From Holdemanella porci (GTDB taxonomy: Bacteria; Bacillota_I; Bacilli_A; Erysipelotrichales; Erysipelotrichaceae), in the NCBI RefSeq assembly GCF_019052655.1, contig NZ_JAHQVB010000035.1, forward strand, positions 1 to 20,686: a stretch of DNA of 20,686 nt, read 5' to 3'. The position numbers and the translations under genes are program-made. The notes beneath the pieces are model-generated. The model saw nothing but the letters and a program-made list of their open reading frames with translations. It ran no database searches and was not told where the DNA came from. Positions 8,226 through 15,206 of the stretch are shown here, one piece after another. The stretch's first letter is position 1, and every line of letters begins with the position of its first letter.

Positions 8226-9606
8226 TGGCCGTACCTCCTACTGTAATTTGTGAAACACGAATGGCTGGCTGACCTACATCGGTAGGAATTGAACCAGAAC
8301 TAGAGCCACACATACCTTGTCCACGCTCTAAGTTTTTACCAACGCGATCAATATTAAATAGGATATCCGCACCATTACCAATCAAAGAAGCCCCTTTTAC
8401 TGGATACGAAATCTTGCCATCTTCAATTAAATAACCTTCTAATACGGCAAAGTTAAATTCTCCGGTTTGTGGATTTACACTTCCACCACCCATTTTCTTC
8501 GCATATAGTCCTCGCTTAATTCCTTCAAACATTTGGTCAAAATCATCATTTCCAGCCGCAATATATGTATTTGTCATACGTGAAGTTGGTTCAAATTTAT
8601 AAGACTGACGACGCGAACTTGAAGTCGATTCAAGACCCATCCTTCGACCATTCAAGCGGTCTATCATATAACTCTTTAAAATACCATTCTCAATTAATAC
8701 ACGTTTTTGTTGGGGATTACCCTCATCATCGACGTTTTGTGAGCCCCACGCATTTGGAATTGTGCCATCATCAATAGCTGTAACTTTATCACTTGCGACT
8801 TTTTGACCTAATTTATTACAGAATACACTCTGATTTTTACTGACTGAACTTGCCTCTAGAGCATGTCCACAAGCTTCATGGAAAATAACACCGCCAAAGC
8901 CATTATCAATAATGACCGGCATTTTTCCCGATGGACAATCTTTCGCCTCTAATAATACTAATGCAATACGACTTGCTTCTTGTCCAATAGATTCTGGTGT
9001 TCTTTCTTCAAAGAATTCTAAGCCTTTACTTGCACCTGGTGCTTCATAACCAGATTGCAAGTTTTGACCATCTTGGGCAAAAGAGGATACAGACATACGA
9101 CAACGAATTCTTGTATCATGTACGAGTCTTCCTTCACTATTTGAAATCTGTACATTTTGACATACACTTGCCAACCCTACAGATACTTTTTGAATTTGAT
9201 CTGAATATGCCTTTGCCGCATCACTTGCACGTATCATTAAGGCAACTTTCGTTTCTAATGAAGCTTTGACAGGATTTTCCTTGATTGGATGAAGATTTTC
9301 ATGAGTTTCTTCAACCAAAGAGACAGATACGGATTTAGATTCTATGCCAAATCCTCCACGCAAATCATCCACTAAGGTATTTAATGATTCTTCATTTGTT
9401 TCATTTGTGTATCCATATACAGATTGCACACCTTTATATAGACGAATTCCAATGCCGGCACGAATCAATACATTTGTATCTTCTAATTTTCCATTCAACA
9501 TGGATAAAGATTCGGTTGTACCTTCTTCTTCAAAGATTTCGGCAAAATCACAAGAAGAAGCCATACAACGTTCTAATAATTTTTCTAATTGTTCCTTCTT
9601 TAACAT
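8218..9606 (-). CDS. tldD: TldD metalloprotease catalytic subunit
   Basis: 462 residues. Zinc-binding HEACGH (243-248) lies in the conserved context GGVIFHEACGHALEA, and the late MCGSSSG segment supplies the cysteine that is the third ligand in TldD. The N-terminal half is the regulatory TldD/PmbA domain. Together with TldE it forms a barrel-shaped protease that accepts only unfolded or small peptides. Soluble and cytoplasmic. The start is 2 nt after the nanE stop; a GAGGGA site lies in the final nanE codons. In many bacteria tldD/tldE act in maturation of modified peptides; no modified-peptide precursor or modifying enzyme is visible in this window. Confidence 0.92.
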   Translation of the reverse strand: MLKKEQLEKLLERCMASSCDFAEIFEEEGTTESLSMLNGKLEDTNVLIRAGIGIRLYKGVQSVYGYTNETNEESLNTLVDDLRGGFGIESKSVSVSLVEETHENLHPIKENPVKASLETKVALMIRASDAAKAYSDQIQKVSVGLASVCQNVQISNSEGRLVHDTRIRCRMSVSSFAQDGQNLQSGYEAPGASKGLEFFEERTPESIGQEASRIALVLLEAKDCPSGKMPVIIDNGFGGVIFHEACGHALEASSVSKNQSVFCNKLGQKVASDKVTAIDDGTIPNAWGSQNVDDEGNPQQKRVLIENGILKSYMIDRLNGRRMGLESTSSSRRQSYKFEPTSRMTNTYIAAGNDDFDQMFEGIKRGLYAKKMGGGSVNPQTGEFNFAVLEGYLIEDGKISYPVKGASLIGNGADILFNIDRVGKNLERGQGMCGSSSGSIPTDVGQPAIRVSQITVGGTANE

Positions 9607-9608
9607 AC

Positions 9609-10298
9609 TTATCCCTCAATGCAATCTACAAATCGTTTTGTGATTAATTGAGGACGAGTAATAATAGATCCTACTACAACACTAAAGCATCCAAGTTCTA
9701 ATACACGGCGTGCTTTTTCTGGTGTATCAATATTTCCTTCGGCAATCATTGGTACGTTTGATTGTTCTAAATATTTACGCATTAACTCAAAATCATTTGT
9801 TTCAACTTTATCGCCCTTACTTTCTTCTGTATATCCAACTAATGTTGTTCCTACAAAATCAAAGCCTAATTGGGCTGCATGAAGACACTCTTCTAATGTA
9901 GAGCAGTCTGCCATTAATTTTTGTTCTGGATACTTAGCACGAATATCAGCATACAATTCATCTAAAGTTCTTCCATCTGGACGAACACGACAAGTTGCAT
10001 CTAAGGCAACGATTTCTGGATGTGCCCCTTCAATCAATTCATCAATTTCTTTCATTGTAGGTGTAATAAATACTGGACAGTCCCCATATACTCTTTTAAT
10101 AATTCCAATAACTGGTAAATCAACTTCTTTTTGAATTTCATTAATATCCTCTACAGTATTAGCACGAATACCTTTAGCGCCTCCCCATTTAGCCGCTCTA
10201 GCCATACGTCCCATAATAAAAGATGAATGTAAAGGTTCATCTGGAAGTGCCTGACAAGATACGATTAAGTGTCCTTTTACTGATTCAATGTTACTCAT
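9609..10298 (-). CDS. nanE: N-acylglucosamine-6-phosphate 2-epimerase
   Basis: Converts ManNAc-6-P to GlcNAc-6-P in sialic acid/ManNAc use. 229 residues, the usual length of this TIM-barrel family. Recognisable segments: [15 protein letters not shown] at the N-terminus, [16 protein letters not shown], the catalytic-lysine strand [44 protein letters not shown], and the phosphate loop [10 protein letters not shown] near the end. ATG 8 nt after AAGGAGA (10307-10313). It is first in an operon with tldD, tldE and an sseB-like gene, not with nanA/nanK as usual. A TATAAT box (10336-10341) lies upstream. Confidence 0.95.
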   Translation of the reverse strand: MSNIESVKGHLIVSCQALPDEPLHSSFIMGRMARAAKWGGAKGIRANTVEDINEIQKEVDLPVIGIIKRVYGDCPVFITPTMKEIDELIEGAHPEIVALDATCRVRPDGRTLDELYADIRAKYPEQKLMADCSTLEECLHAAQLGFDFVGTTLVGYTEESKGDKVETNDFELMRKYLEQSNVPMIAEGNIDTPEKARRVLELGCFSVVVGSIITRPQLITKRFVDCIEG

Positions 10299-10335
10299 GA
10301 TTTAAATCTCCTTCTTCTTACTTAATATATAGGTA

Positions 10336-10341
10336 ATTATA
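10336..10341 (-). promoter_or_regulatory. -10 box of the nanE operon
   Basis: TATAAT on the minus strand, 37 nt before the nanE ATG. No good -35 hexamer is seen at 16-18 nt. The surrounding 10342-10400 is nearly pure A/T. Confidence 0.4.
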
Positions 10342-10402
10342 CTACGTATATAAGTGTAAAAACACGAAATTAAAAAAAATTAAAAAAATTTTAAAAAAGT
10401 GC

Positions 10403-10431
10403 TTGCAATCATTTTAAAGTGATGGTATATT
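10403..10431 (+). promoter_or_regulatory. Promoter of the tRNA operon
   Basis: TTGCAA (10403-10408), 17-nt spacer, TATATT (10426-10431). It is followed by a leader with a 7-bp hairpin (10440-10446 with 10458-10464) before the first tRNA, which begins about 40 nt after the expected start. Confidence 0.7.
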
Positions 10432-10474
10432 TAATGGGCACTGAGCGAGACACAAAAGCTCAGTTGAAATAAAT

Positions 10475-10551
10475 GCGCCCATAGCTCAACTGGATAGAGC
10501 GTTTGACTACGGATCAAAAGGTTGTGGGTTCGATTCCTGCTGGGCGCGCCA
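10475..10551 (+). tRNA. tRNA-Arg (ACG)
   Basis: 77 nt. Acceptor GCGCCCA/TGGGCGC, discriminator G and encoded CCA. Anticodon loop CTACGGA gives ACG; A34 would be deaminated to inosine by TadA to read CGN codons. First gene of the seven-tRNA operon. Confidence 0.95.
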
Positions 10552-10572
10552 TTTATTTTTTTCTAAAAATAT

Positions 10573-10649
10573 CGGGATGTAGCACAGCTTGGTAGTGCAC
10601 TTGATTTGGGATCAAGGGGTCGCAGGTTCAAATCCTGTCATCCCGACCA
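10573..10649 (+). tRNA. tRNA-Pro (TGG)
   Basis: 77 nt. Acceptor CGGGATG/CATCCCG, discriminator A, encoded CCA. Anticodon stem CTTGA/TCAAG with loop TTTGGGA gives TGG. Confidence 0.95.
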
Positions 10650-10665
10650 TTATTTTATTTAATTC

Positions 10666-10742
10666 GGCTGGGTAGCTTAGTTGGCTAGAGCATCCGGTTC
10701 ATACCCGGAAGGTCGTGAGTTCGAGTCTCACTCCAGCCACCA
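10666..10742 (+). tRNA. tRNA-Met (CAT), elongator
   Basis: 77 nt. Acceptor GGCTGGG/TCCAGCC (one G-U pair), discriminator A, encoded CCA. Loop TTCATAC gives anticodon CAT. A normal 1-72 pair rules out initiator, and the TTCATAC loop matches Bacillus elongator Met rather than Ile2, whose loop is CTCATAA. Confidence 0.88.
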
Positions 10743-10755
10743 ACGAGTTTAACTT

Positions 10756-10832
10756 GGACCCTTAGCTCAGTTGGTCAGAGCATCCGGCTCATAACCGGCG
10801 GGTCGTAGGTTCGAGTCCTACAGGGTCCACCA
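10756..10832 (+). tRNA. tRNA-Ile2 (CAT, lysidine type)
   Basis: 77 nt. Acceptor GGACCCT/AGGGTCC, discriminator A, encoded CCA, loop CTCATAA. Body sequence closely follows Bacillus tRNA-Ile(CAT) as I remember it. C34 would be converted to lysidine by TilS so that it reads ATA. Annotation tools often mislabel it Met. The first anticodon-stem pair (27-43) is a T-C mismatch. Confidence 0.8.
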
Positions 10833-10843
10833 ATTATACATAT

Positions 10844-10934
10844 GCAGAAGTACCCAAGTGGCTGAAGGGTCCGGTCTTGAAAACCGGTAGGTCGTGCGAG
10901 CGGCGCCTGGGTTCGAATCCCAGCTTCTGCGCCA
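10844..10934 (+). tRNA. tRNA-Ser (TGA)
   Basis: 91 nt with the long variable arm of class II tRNAs. Acceptor GCAGAAG/CTTCTGC, discriminator G, encoded CCA. Loop CTTGAAA gives anticodon TGA. Confidence 0.95.
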
Positions 10935-10951
10935 TCTTAATTAATTCACAT

Positions 10952-11028
<77 letters not shown>

Positions 11029-11031
11029 TGT

Positions 11032-11107
11032 GGTCTCATAGCTCAGTTGGTAGAGCAAAGGACTGAAAATCCTTGTGTCGTTGGTTCGATTCCGACTGAG
11101 ACCACCA
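11032..11107 (+). tRNA. tRNA-Phe (GAA)
   Basis: 76 nt. Acceptor GGTCTCA/TGAGACC, discriminator A, encoded CCA. Loop CTGAAAA gives anticodon GAA. Last tRNA, followed by the operon terminator. Confidence 0.95.
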
Positions 11108-11120
11108 TTTGTCAAAGATT

Positions 11121-11149
11121 GCACCTAGCATTTGCCAGGTGCTTTTTTT
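11121..11149 (+). terminator. Terminator of the tRNA operon
   Basis: Stem GCACCT/AGGTGC (11121-11126 with 11137-11142), ten-base loop, then seven T (11143-11149). 11150-11224 holds nothing I can support. Confidence 0.88.
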
Positions 11150-11224
11150 ATGCCTTATTTAAAGCATATTCTCACATTATGGTTATATTCCATATCTATA
11201 TAAGTCACTAAAACAAGTGTTTTT

Positions 11225-11406
11225 CTAAACAAAATTCGCAAAAACTTCAAAAGTTTTCATTCCCTCTTCAGTCATAAAAATCAATTCATAAAAAGCTTTT
11301 GGACTTGGCACTTTTCCAGGAATAGCAAAATACTCATCCTCTTTTTTTCAATTAATTTTGCAGATATCGATTCTTTTCTATATTTATTTCTTGTATACCT
11401 TAGCAT
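11225..11406 (-). pseudogene. Frameshifted small ORF (~60 residues if repaired)
   Basis: An ATG (11404-11406) lies 6 nt after GAGGA (11413-11417) and reads MLRYTRNKYRKESISAKLIE. The frame then passes through a run of seven A (11342-11348) and stops at 11281-11283 after 41 residues. If that run had eight A, reading would continue EDEYFAIPGKVPSPK... through LIFMTEEGMKTFEVF to a TAG at 11225-11227, giving about 60 charged residues. The second half looks more protein-like than the unshifted tail, so I call a one-base deletion in a homopolymer. I do not recognise the protein. A sequencing error or a genuine slippage site are alternatives. Confidence 0.45.
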
Positions 11407-11499
11407 ATTCATTCCTCAAAATATGTATAAATTAGTTAATTAAACAAAGTAATCTACACATACTTTTTCCTTTCTGGTTTAAAATTTATCGGATTTTTA

Positions 11500-11811
11500 T
11501 TAATCCACTATCAATAGCTCATAAGTATTTGTAAAAGTAAATATTTGATAATGTACTTTTACAGTTACCGGTTGAACCTCATTAACAATATCCTGATCAT
11601 ATATATACTCATGAGTCACCTTGTTACCATCTATATTCTCAGTATGATAAAACTCAATAGGTGTTTCCTCTAACTTTGTTCCAACCTTGATATTCACCGG
11701 CTCGTTGAATGAATGGAAGATTATATTACTTTCCACGTGTTTTCTATAGATTGCAATTGATAGGATCAAAGCCAGTAATATACAACCAATAATCATTACT
11801 TTCTTTTTCAT
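11500..11811 (-). CDS. Signal-anchored small extracytoplasmic protein
   Basis: 103 residues from the chosen ATG (MKKKVMII...). A basic N-terminus and one hydrophobic segment (residues ~5-20) form a signal anchor or uncleaved signal peptide. The rest is beta-rich and polar, with a VNIKVGTKLEETPIEF start and a closing TVKVHYQIFTFTNTYELLIV strand pair, resembling a bacterial Ig-like domain. An in-frame GTG (11821-11823) would add four residues; I prefer the ATG because it gives a canonical signal sequence, though neither start has a good Shine-Dalgarno. It directly follows a decayed gene copy and ends operon A. I do not recognise the family. 11418-11499 downstream holds no gene I can support. 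Confidence 0.65.
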   Translation of the reverse strand: MKKKVMIIGCILLALILSIAIYRKHVESNIIFHSFNEPVNIKVGTKLEETPIEFYHTENIDGNKVTHEYIYDQDIVNEVQPVTVKVHYQIFTFTNTYELLIVD

Positions 11812-11815
11812 AGGA

Positions 11816-11953
11816 TTACCCACATAAAAGCGTTATAAGACTATGTAGAACAACTCCAACTACAGTACCGATTCCAACAATCTTCTTAAAAGTTGAAACA
11901 ACCCATAACCACACACTAGTAATTTCTTCCAGGAAATAGATTCCTGCTTTTCT
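11816..11953 (-). pseudogene. Decayed, internally deleted copy of the operon B tail genes
   Basis: Read on the minus strand, the first part (about 11924-11953) matches 14342-14371, inside the gene at 14185-14463, at about 26 of 30 bases, and can be read as EKQESISWKK against EKKESTFWMK. The last part (about 11849-11887) matches 13922-13960, at the 3' end of the gene at 13895-14185, and reads KKIVGIGTVVGVV against KKKIGIGIIVGVV. The two matching parts are in different frames and no start codon is available. It therefore looks like a remnant of a duplicated gene pair that suffered a large internal deletion. Confidence 0.55.
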
Positions 11954-11973
11954 TATTGCGTGATTTAATTATT

Positions 11974-12297
11974 CTATTTCTTATAATTTAAATAAACCGC
12001 ATATACAATAATCACAACTGCCTGAACAATATATGTAGTAAAAGTAATATTGCACATAAAACTTATGATTAAATCCTCTATAGCTGTTACAGCTAATATA
12101 ATGCCAATAGGATGTTCATCCTTCTCTTTTAACCGTTTAATACCCCATCCAAACACTCCAAAATCAATGATATAAAAAATTAAATCTACGATATTATTCG
12201 AAAGTGCTATCGATACTGCAGATGTATTCATTGCAGGAATAATCATAGAACAAAAAAATAAAACTAGATAATGAGTGTATCTATTTGTATCATCCAT
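11974..12297 (-). CDS. Small four-helix membrane protein
   Basis: 107 residues with four hydrophobic segments (about residues 9-31, 35-54, 62-84 and 87-104) and short charged links, one of them KRLKEKDEHP. ATG 7 nt after AGGAGA (12305-12310). Third gene of operon A, 38 nt after the DUF975 gene. No motif or family recognised. The tight context with a lipoprotein and a DUF975 protein suggests a membrane-associated role, but function is unknown. Confidence 0.72.
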   Translation of the reverse strand: MDDTNRYTHYLVLFFCSMIIPAMNTSAVSIALSNNIVDLIFYIIDFGVFGWGIKRLKEKDEHPIGIILAVTAIEDLIISFMCNITFTTYIVQAVVIIVYAVYLNYKK

Positions 12298-12335
12298 AAA
12301 AATATCTCCTAAATTATTGGTACTAGTATCCGTCC

Positions 12336-13001
12336 TTATATCTTTACAGATTCTTTTAGGTTTAAATAAACTTCAGCGTTTGTAGCTTCTGGATATGGCA
12401 ACACAAATAGAATACCAATTCCACAACAAATCAAACCTAGAATGATCCATCCTAAAAATGATAAATCTAAGACAAATAAATCCATCTTTTGTCCAGTCGT
12501 CATTTGTTTGGACAAAGAAAAGGCTTCATCTGTAGTAATATTAGGATTTTCTGCCAACAGATATGGAATCATAGAATATTCATAAGCCTTAATAAATCCA
12601 GGCACTATGAATAGGAATAGCCATAGTAATATTTTTAAATTCATCAAAAACATGATTTTTACTACATTTAAATAGTTGCCTTTAAAACCACTAAAGATTT
12701 CACCAAGCTCAGGATTTACATCATGGTTCTTGATAAAATATCTACTTTTTCCAACTACAATGACATTACCAATGAAGATAGAAAATAATAATCCTACAAT
12801 AGATCCCATTGATAAAAATGAAAGGATTGAAGAAAAAATACTTGGCAATACATCATCAGGTACAAAATCTTGTACTTCTTGAATAACAGTCACATAATCA
12901 GTACTCAATATTCCTGCAATCAGCGTAACTACAAACATCTTCCAATAGTTTCGTTTCATGATTTGTTTAGCTTGTTCTTTAACTTGTTGTCGATTCCACA
13001 T
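12336..13001 (-). CDS. DUF975-family integral membrane protein
   Basis: 221 residues. The N-terminus (MWNRQQVKEQAKQIMKRNYW) and the C-terminal block (PGFIKAYEYSMIPYLLAENP, EAFSLSKQMTTGQKMDLF, LSFLGWIILGL, GIGILFVLPY, T.AEVYLNL) are the signature of DUF975, a six-helix-like membrane family widespread in Firmicutes, of unknown biochemical role. ATG 6 nt after AAGGTGA (13008-13014). It follows the lipoprotein gene by 30 nt and so is second in operon A. Family call is firm; function is not known. Confidence 0.88.
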   Translation of the reverse strand: MWNRQQVKEQAKQIMKRNYWKMFVVTLIAGILSTDYVTVIQEVQDFVPDDVLPSIFSSILSFLSMGSIVGLLFSIFIGNVIVVGKSRYFIKNHDVNPELGEIFSGFKGNYLNVVKIMFLMNLKILLWLFLFIVPGFIKAYEYSMIPYLLAENPNITTDEAFSLSKQMTTGQKMDLFVLDLSFLGWIILGLICCGIGILFVLPYPEATNAEVYLNLKESVKI

Positions 13002-13031
13002 ATTATTTCACCTTACTTTCTTTATACGTCA

Positions 13032-13685
13032 TTATACTTCTTCCATATATTTTGCCTTAAACGCAATACAACTTCTCTCTTTTCCAAACAAACCCTTTGT
13101 TTCCACACGCCCAAGACCATATGCCCAGAATGTAACGGTTTGACCTTCTTTAAAATCAAATTCTTTATTGAAATCAAGCACAGAAACACGAGACTTATCA
13201 TCAAAGATATTGATCATATATCCTCTAATACCTTTATAATCTACGCGAGCTATGATTTTTCCTGTATATGTCAATTTCTTTCCATACCACTTAGAATGTG
13301 TAACCTCCAAATCCGATTGATTAGGCGATTGTGACTCTGCTTTAAAGGATGCTTCATCCACTTCACTGCACTCCACTGAAATCGTACTTTCTAAGCCCTG
13401 ATATTCAACAGTAACTTCTGAAGTCTTTCCAGCTTCTAATGTGACAGGCTCTTTAACGGTCCATCCTTGTGTAATGAATTCTTTTGTACCATCCTCATAA
13501 TAGGCCCATACACCAATCTTCGACTTATTATCAATCGTTTCATTCGCTTCTGCAAGACCAGTATATAAGGCTGTCATATTCTCTAGCTTTTCCTGACTAA
13601 CCTCTACTTTTTCATTATTTGGTGTTATATTCGAACATCCACACACCAACAATACACTTAGCAATGTCGCTGCATACTTCTTCAT
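13032..13685 (-). CDS. Predicted lipoprotein with Ig-like and C-terminal beta domains
   Basis: 217 residues. Type II signal peptide: MKKYAATLLSVLLVCGC with lipobox VCGC, lipidated cysteine at 17, so it is anchored outside the membrane. Residues ~55-105 (KIGVWAYYEDGTKEFITQGW ... TSEVTVEYQGLESTISVEC) match the pattern of bacterial Ig-like domains. Residues ~130-217 are beta-rich (WYGKKLTYTGKIIARVDYKG ... EGQTVTFWAYGLGRVETKG), possibly an OB-fold domain. The ATG follows a very strong site AAGGAGGTGG (13690-13699). First gene of operon A, behind a promoter block shared with operon B. The ligand is unknown. Confidence 0.85.
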   Translation of the reverse strand: MKKYAATLLSVLLVCGCSNITPNNEKVEVSQEKLENMTALYTGLAEANETIDNKSKIGVWAYYEDGTKEFITQGWTVKEPVTLEAGKTSEVTVEYQGLESTISVECSEVDEASFKAESQSPNQSDLEVTHSKWYGKKLTYTGKIIARVDYKGIRGYMINIFDDKSRVSVLDFNKEFDFKEGQTVTFWAYGLGRVETKGLFGKERSCIAFKAKYMEEV

Positions 13686-13692
13686 AGGTCCA

Positions 13693-13750
13693 CCTCCTTT
13701 TCTAATTTCATATCAGTATGTCTGTAATCGTTTTCATACAGTTTTTATTT
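13693..13750 (-). repeat. Promoter/RBS block, copy A (in front of the lipoprotein operon)
   Basis: 58 bp that match 15207-15264 at roughly 85% identity, same orientation relative to the downstream gene. On the minus strand it contains TATGAA, a candidate -10, with TTGAAT 18 nt upstream just outside the block, and ends in the GGAGG of the next gene. Two GTTTTCAT words (13730-13737, 13751-13758) 21 bp apart could be tandem binding sites. 13759-13871 has no gene I can support. Confidence 0.6.
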
Positions 13751-13871
13751 GTTTTCATTCAAACGTATCATTTGTTGTTTTCCTACGTAAAATACATTAA
13801 TCAATGAATCGTTCAATACTAAATTTCTATTCAAAAAGTACTGTTACACATGCTGCAACAGCCCATCTTTT

Positions 13872-13892
13872 ATATTGGATTCACTCCAATAT
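13872..13892 (-). other. Hairpin after operon B
   Basis: A perfect 8-bp stem (13872-13879 with 13885-13892), five-base loop, starts 2 nt after the stop codon at 13895-13897. No T-run follows on the minus strand, so it may protect the 3' end or be an incomplete terminator, leaving possible read-through into operon A. Confidence 0.45.
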
Positions 13893-13894
13893 GA

Positions 13895-14185
13895 TTATAT
13901 CCACAATTCCAAAATAATATAGATTACAACTCCAACTATAATACCAATTCCAATCTTCTTCTTATCATTCTTTGCGTAAATCAAATTAAAGATTTCAAAT
14001 GATAAAAATCCAAGCAGAAAAAATATATTCTTCGTAAAATAGTAAATCAAGAAACACACCACAAATAAGCCTATACAAATCATTCCTTTAGAATATTCCA
14101 CCATGGATTTATGTCCTTGATTTAAGGATTCATTATCCTTGTTCAATTTATCAATAATGTTTTTCTGTTTATCATTCATAATCAT
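13895..14185 (-). CDS. Small membrane protein, last gene of operon B
   Basis: 96 residues. A polar N-terminus (about 1-32, with KLNKDNESLNQGHKS) precedes hydrophobic segments at about 33-50, 52-68 and a final KKKIGIGIIVGVVIYIILEL helix. The ATG overlaps the TAA of the preceding gene by one base; an alternative ATG lies two codons downstream. A decayed copy of its last 60 bp survives at 11849-11887. Family not recognised. Confidence 0.65.
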   Translation of the reverse strand: MIMNDKQKNIIDKLNKDNESLNQGHKSMVEYSKGMICIGLFVVCFLIYYFTKNIFFLLGFLSFEIFNLIYAKNDKKKIGIGIIVGVVIYIILELWI

Positions 14186-14463
14186 TACCTATACTTTCTT
14201 CGTAGCCAAATATAGAAAGCGAGTGCACAAATCACGATTATACCCGCAAGTCCATATTGCACTATTGCCTGTTTATCACCTAATACTCTTCCTAGAAATT
14301 GTGCAATTCCATAGCTGCATAACAAACATATAGCTACACACTTCATCCAGAAAGTAGATTCCTTCTTTTCTTTTGGAGTTGTATCTAACAAGTCTTCATC
14401 TAAATATTTTTGAAGATCTTCATTCATATCTTCCTGTAATCTTTGAATCCGATTTTTTTTCAT
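14185..14463 (-). CDS. Small two-helix membrane protein of operon B
   Basis: 92 residues. The N-terminal ~40 residues are highly charged (IQRLQEDMNEDLQKYLDEDL then PKEKKES). Two hydrophobic segments (about 43-59 and 68-86) follow, closed by a basic LRRKYR tail, so the N-terminus is probably cytoplasmic. The ATG follows one base after the stop of the disrupted gene upstream, and the stop overlaps the next start. Part of it is duplicated in decayed form at 11924-11953. Family not recognised. Confidence 0.68.
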   Translation of the reverse strand: MKKNRIQRLQEDMNEDLQKYLDEDLLDTTPKEKKESTFWMKCVAICLLCSYGIAQFLGRVLGDKQAIVQYGLAGIIVICALAFYIWLRRKYR

Positions 14464-14464
14464 A

Positions 14465-14758
14465 TCATTCTCTCCAAAACAATGTGGTTTTTAAATAAGA
14501 TACATAAAGCGCAAATATTAAGAGGATGATCAACAATATGATTTCTCCATAATAGATATATTTTTCTTTGTATCTATAGTCATACAATGGTTTATCCAAA
14601 TATACACGACCATCTACTTATACTAATAATTGAGAATGTACTAAAGCTTCTATTGTATTATGATCAAACTTAGAAATCTAAATTGCCTTTTCTTCATTGA
14701 ATATTCCATTCTTAATGAAATATCGAATAATTTTGAATTTATTTATTAAAATGCTCAT
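14465..14758 (-). pseudogene. Small membrane-protein gene with two in-frame stops
   Basis: From the ATG at 14756-14758 one frame runs 98 codons to TGA (14465-14467), broken by TAG at 14678-14680 and TAA at 14618-14620. The three parts read MSILINKFKIIRYFIKNGIF..., then ISKFDHNTIEALVHSQLLV, then VDGRVYLDKPLYDYRYKE and a C-terminal membrane helix (IILLIILLIFALYVSYL). Both stops are one C-to-T change from Gln codons (CAG, CAA). The start overlaps the previous gene and the end is one base from the next, so it was once a regular member of operon B. Family not recognised. Confidence 0.6.
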
Positions 14759-14891
14759 GCGCATACACAAAAAACCCAATATCTGCAACACACATCATTT
14801 CTTGTAAGTAATCATGGATATAAAATCCATAAATAGTTCCACCTACAAGTAGAACAACCATAGAAATGAATCCCCATTTAGGAAAGCTCAT
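14739..14891 (-). CDS. Tiny single-helix membrane protein (50 residues)
   Basis: MSFPKWGFISMVVLLVGGTI begins the protein: a short N-terminus and one hydrophobic segment (~7-24), then a tail with FYIHDYLQEMMC and ending YAHEHFNK. Its ATG (14889-14891) overlaps the end of the preceding gene, and its end overlaps the start of the disrupted gene, as in a translationally coupled operon. No separate Shine-Dalgarno is clear. It could also be the remnant of a longer protein. Family not recognised. Confidence 0.5.
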   Translation of the reverse strand: MSFPKWGFISMVVLLVGGTIYGFYIHDYLQEMMCVADIGFFVYAHEHFNK

Positions 14892-15060
14892 CTGAAACAT
14901 GAACACCATCACAAGTACTATGATGCATATTACACCTATCCTCGGATTTATCCCCCTCTCTAGTTTTCAAAATTTGTTTTACCTCTTCTTCCGTCATTTC
15001 AACAGGAATCAACGGAATAAAAACATTTTTATTATTCTTTTTTCTCTGTCTCTTTTTCAT
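14878..15060 (-). CDS. Small basic-then-acidic protein (60 residues)
   Basis: Starts MKKRQRKKNNKNVFIPLIPV, then a helix EMTEEEVKQILKTREGD and a tail with CNMHHSTCDGVHVSDELS, so it has two Cys and three His in the last 20 residues. No membrane helix. I use the ATG at 15058-15060, 4 nt after the stop of the preceding gene, rather than an upstream in-frame codon that would overlap it. The Shine-Dalgarno is weak, so coupling to the gene upstream is likely. Family not recognised; metal binding by the Cys/His tail is only a thought. Confidence 0.55.
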   Translation of the reverse strand: MKKRQRKKNNKNVFIPLIPVEMTEEEVKQILKTREGDKSEDRCNMHHSTCDGVHVSDELS

Positions 15061-15064
15061 AATC

Positions 15065-15196
15065 TTACTTTGCGTCTGGATATGTGTCTTCAAATTTATC
15101 GGCATATCGATTGTGCTTTTTATACTTGAAGAACATACCAACTAAGAAAACAACAACTACTATACCTAATACGTAAACTAGCCAATCTAATGTCAT
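15065..15196 (-). CDS. Single-helix membrane protein, first gene of operon B (43 residues)
   Basis: MTLDWLVYVLGIVVVVFLVG starts the protein: a hydrophobic helix (~5-23) followed by a basic stop-transfer stretch (KYKKHNR) and an acidic tail (ADKFEDTYPDAK). N-out/C-in topology is expected. The ATG (15194-15196) follows AGGAGG by about 10 nt in the promoter block shared with the lipoprotein operon. It heads six short, overlapping genes on the minus strand. Family not recognised. Confidence 0.65.
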   Translation of the reverse strand: MTLDWLVYVLGIVVVVFLVGMFFKYKKHNRYADKFEDTYPDAK

Positions 15197-15206
15197 CTTA
15201 CTATGT

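Noticed and set aside
11032..11107. tRNA-Phe 3' end as an attachment site for an integrated element
   Set aside because: No direct repeat of the tRNA 3' end is seen downstream and no integrase gene lies in the window.
11281..11406. Programmed frameshifting at the A7 run
   Set aside because: There is no downstream stimulatory structure that I can see, and the joined product is unknown; a deletion is simpler.
13872..13892. Rho-independent terminator after operon B
   Set aside because: The stem is perfect but followed by ATAAAAG-type sequence on the minus strand, with no T-run.
14465..14758. Stop codon reassignment (TAG/TAA read as Gln)
   Set aside because: Other genes here end normally in TAA and TAG, so two nonsense mutations are the simpler reading.
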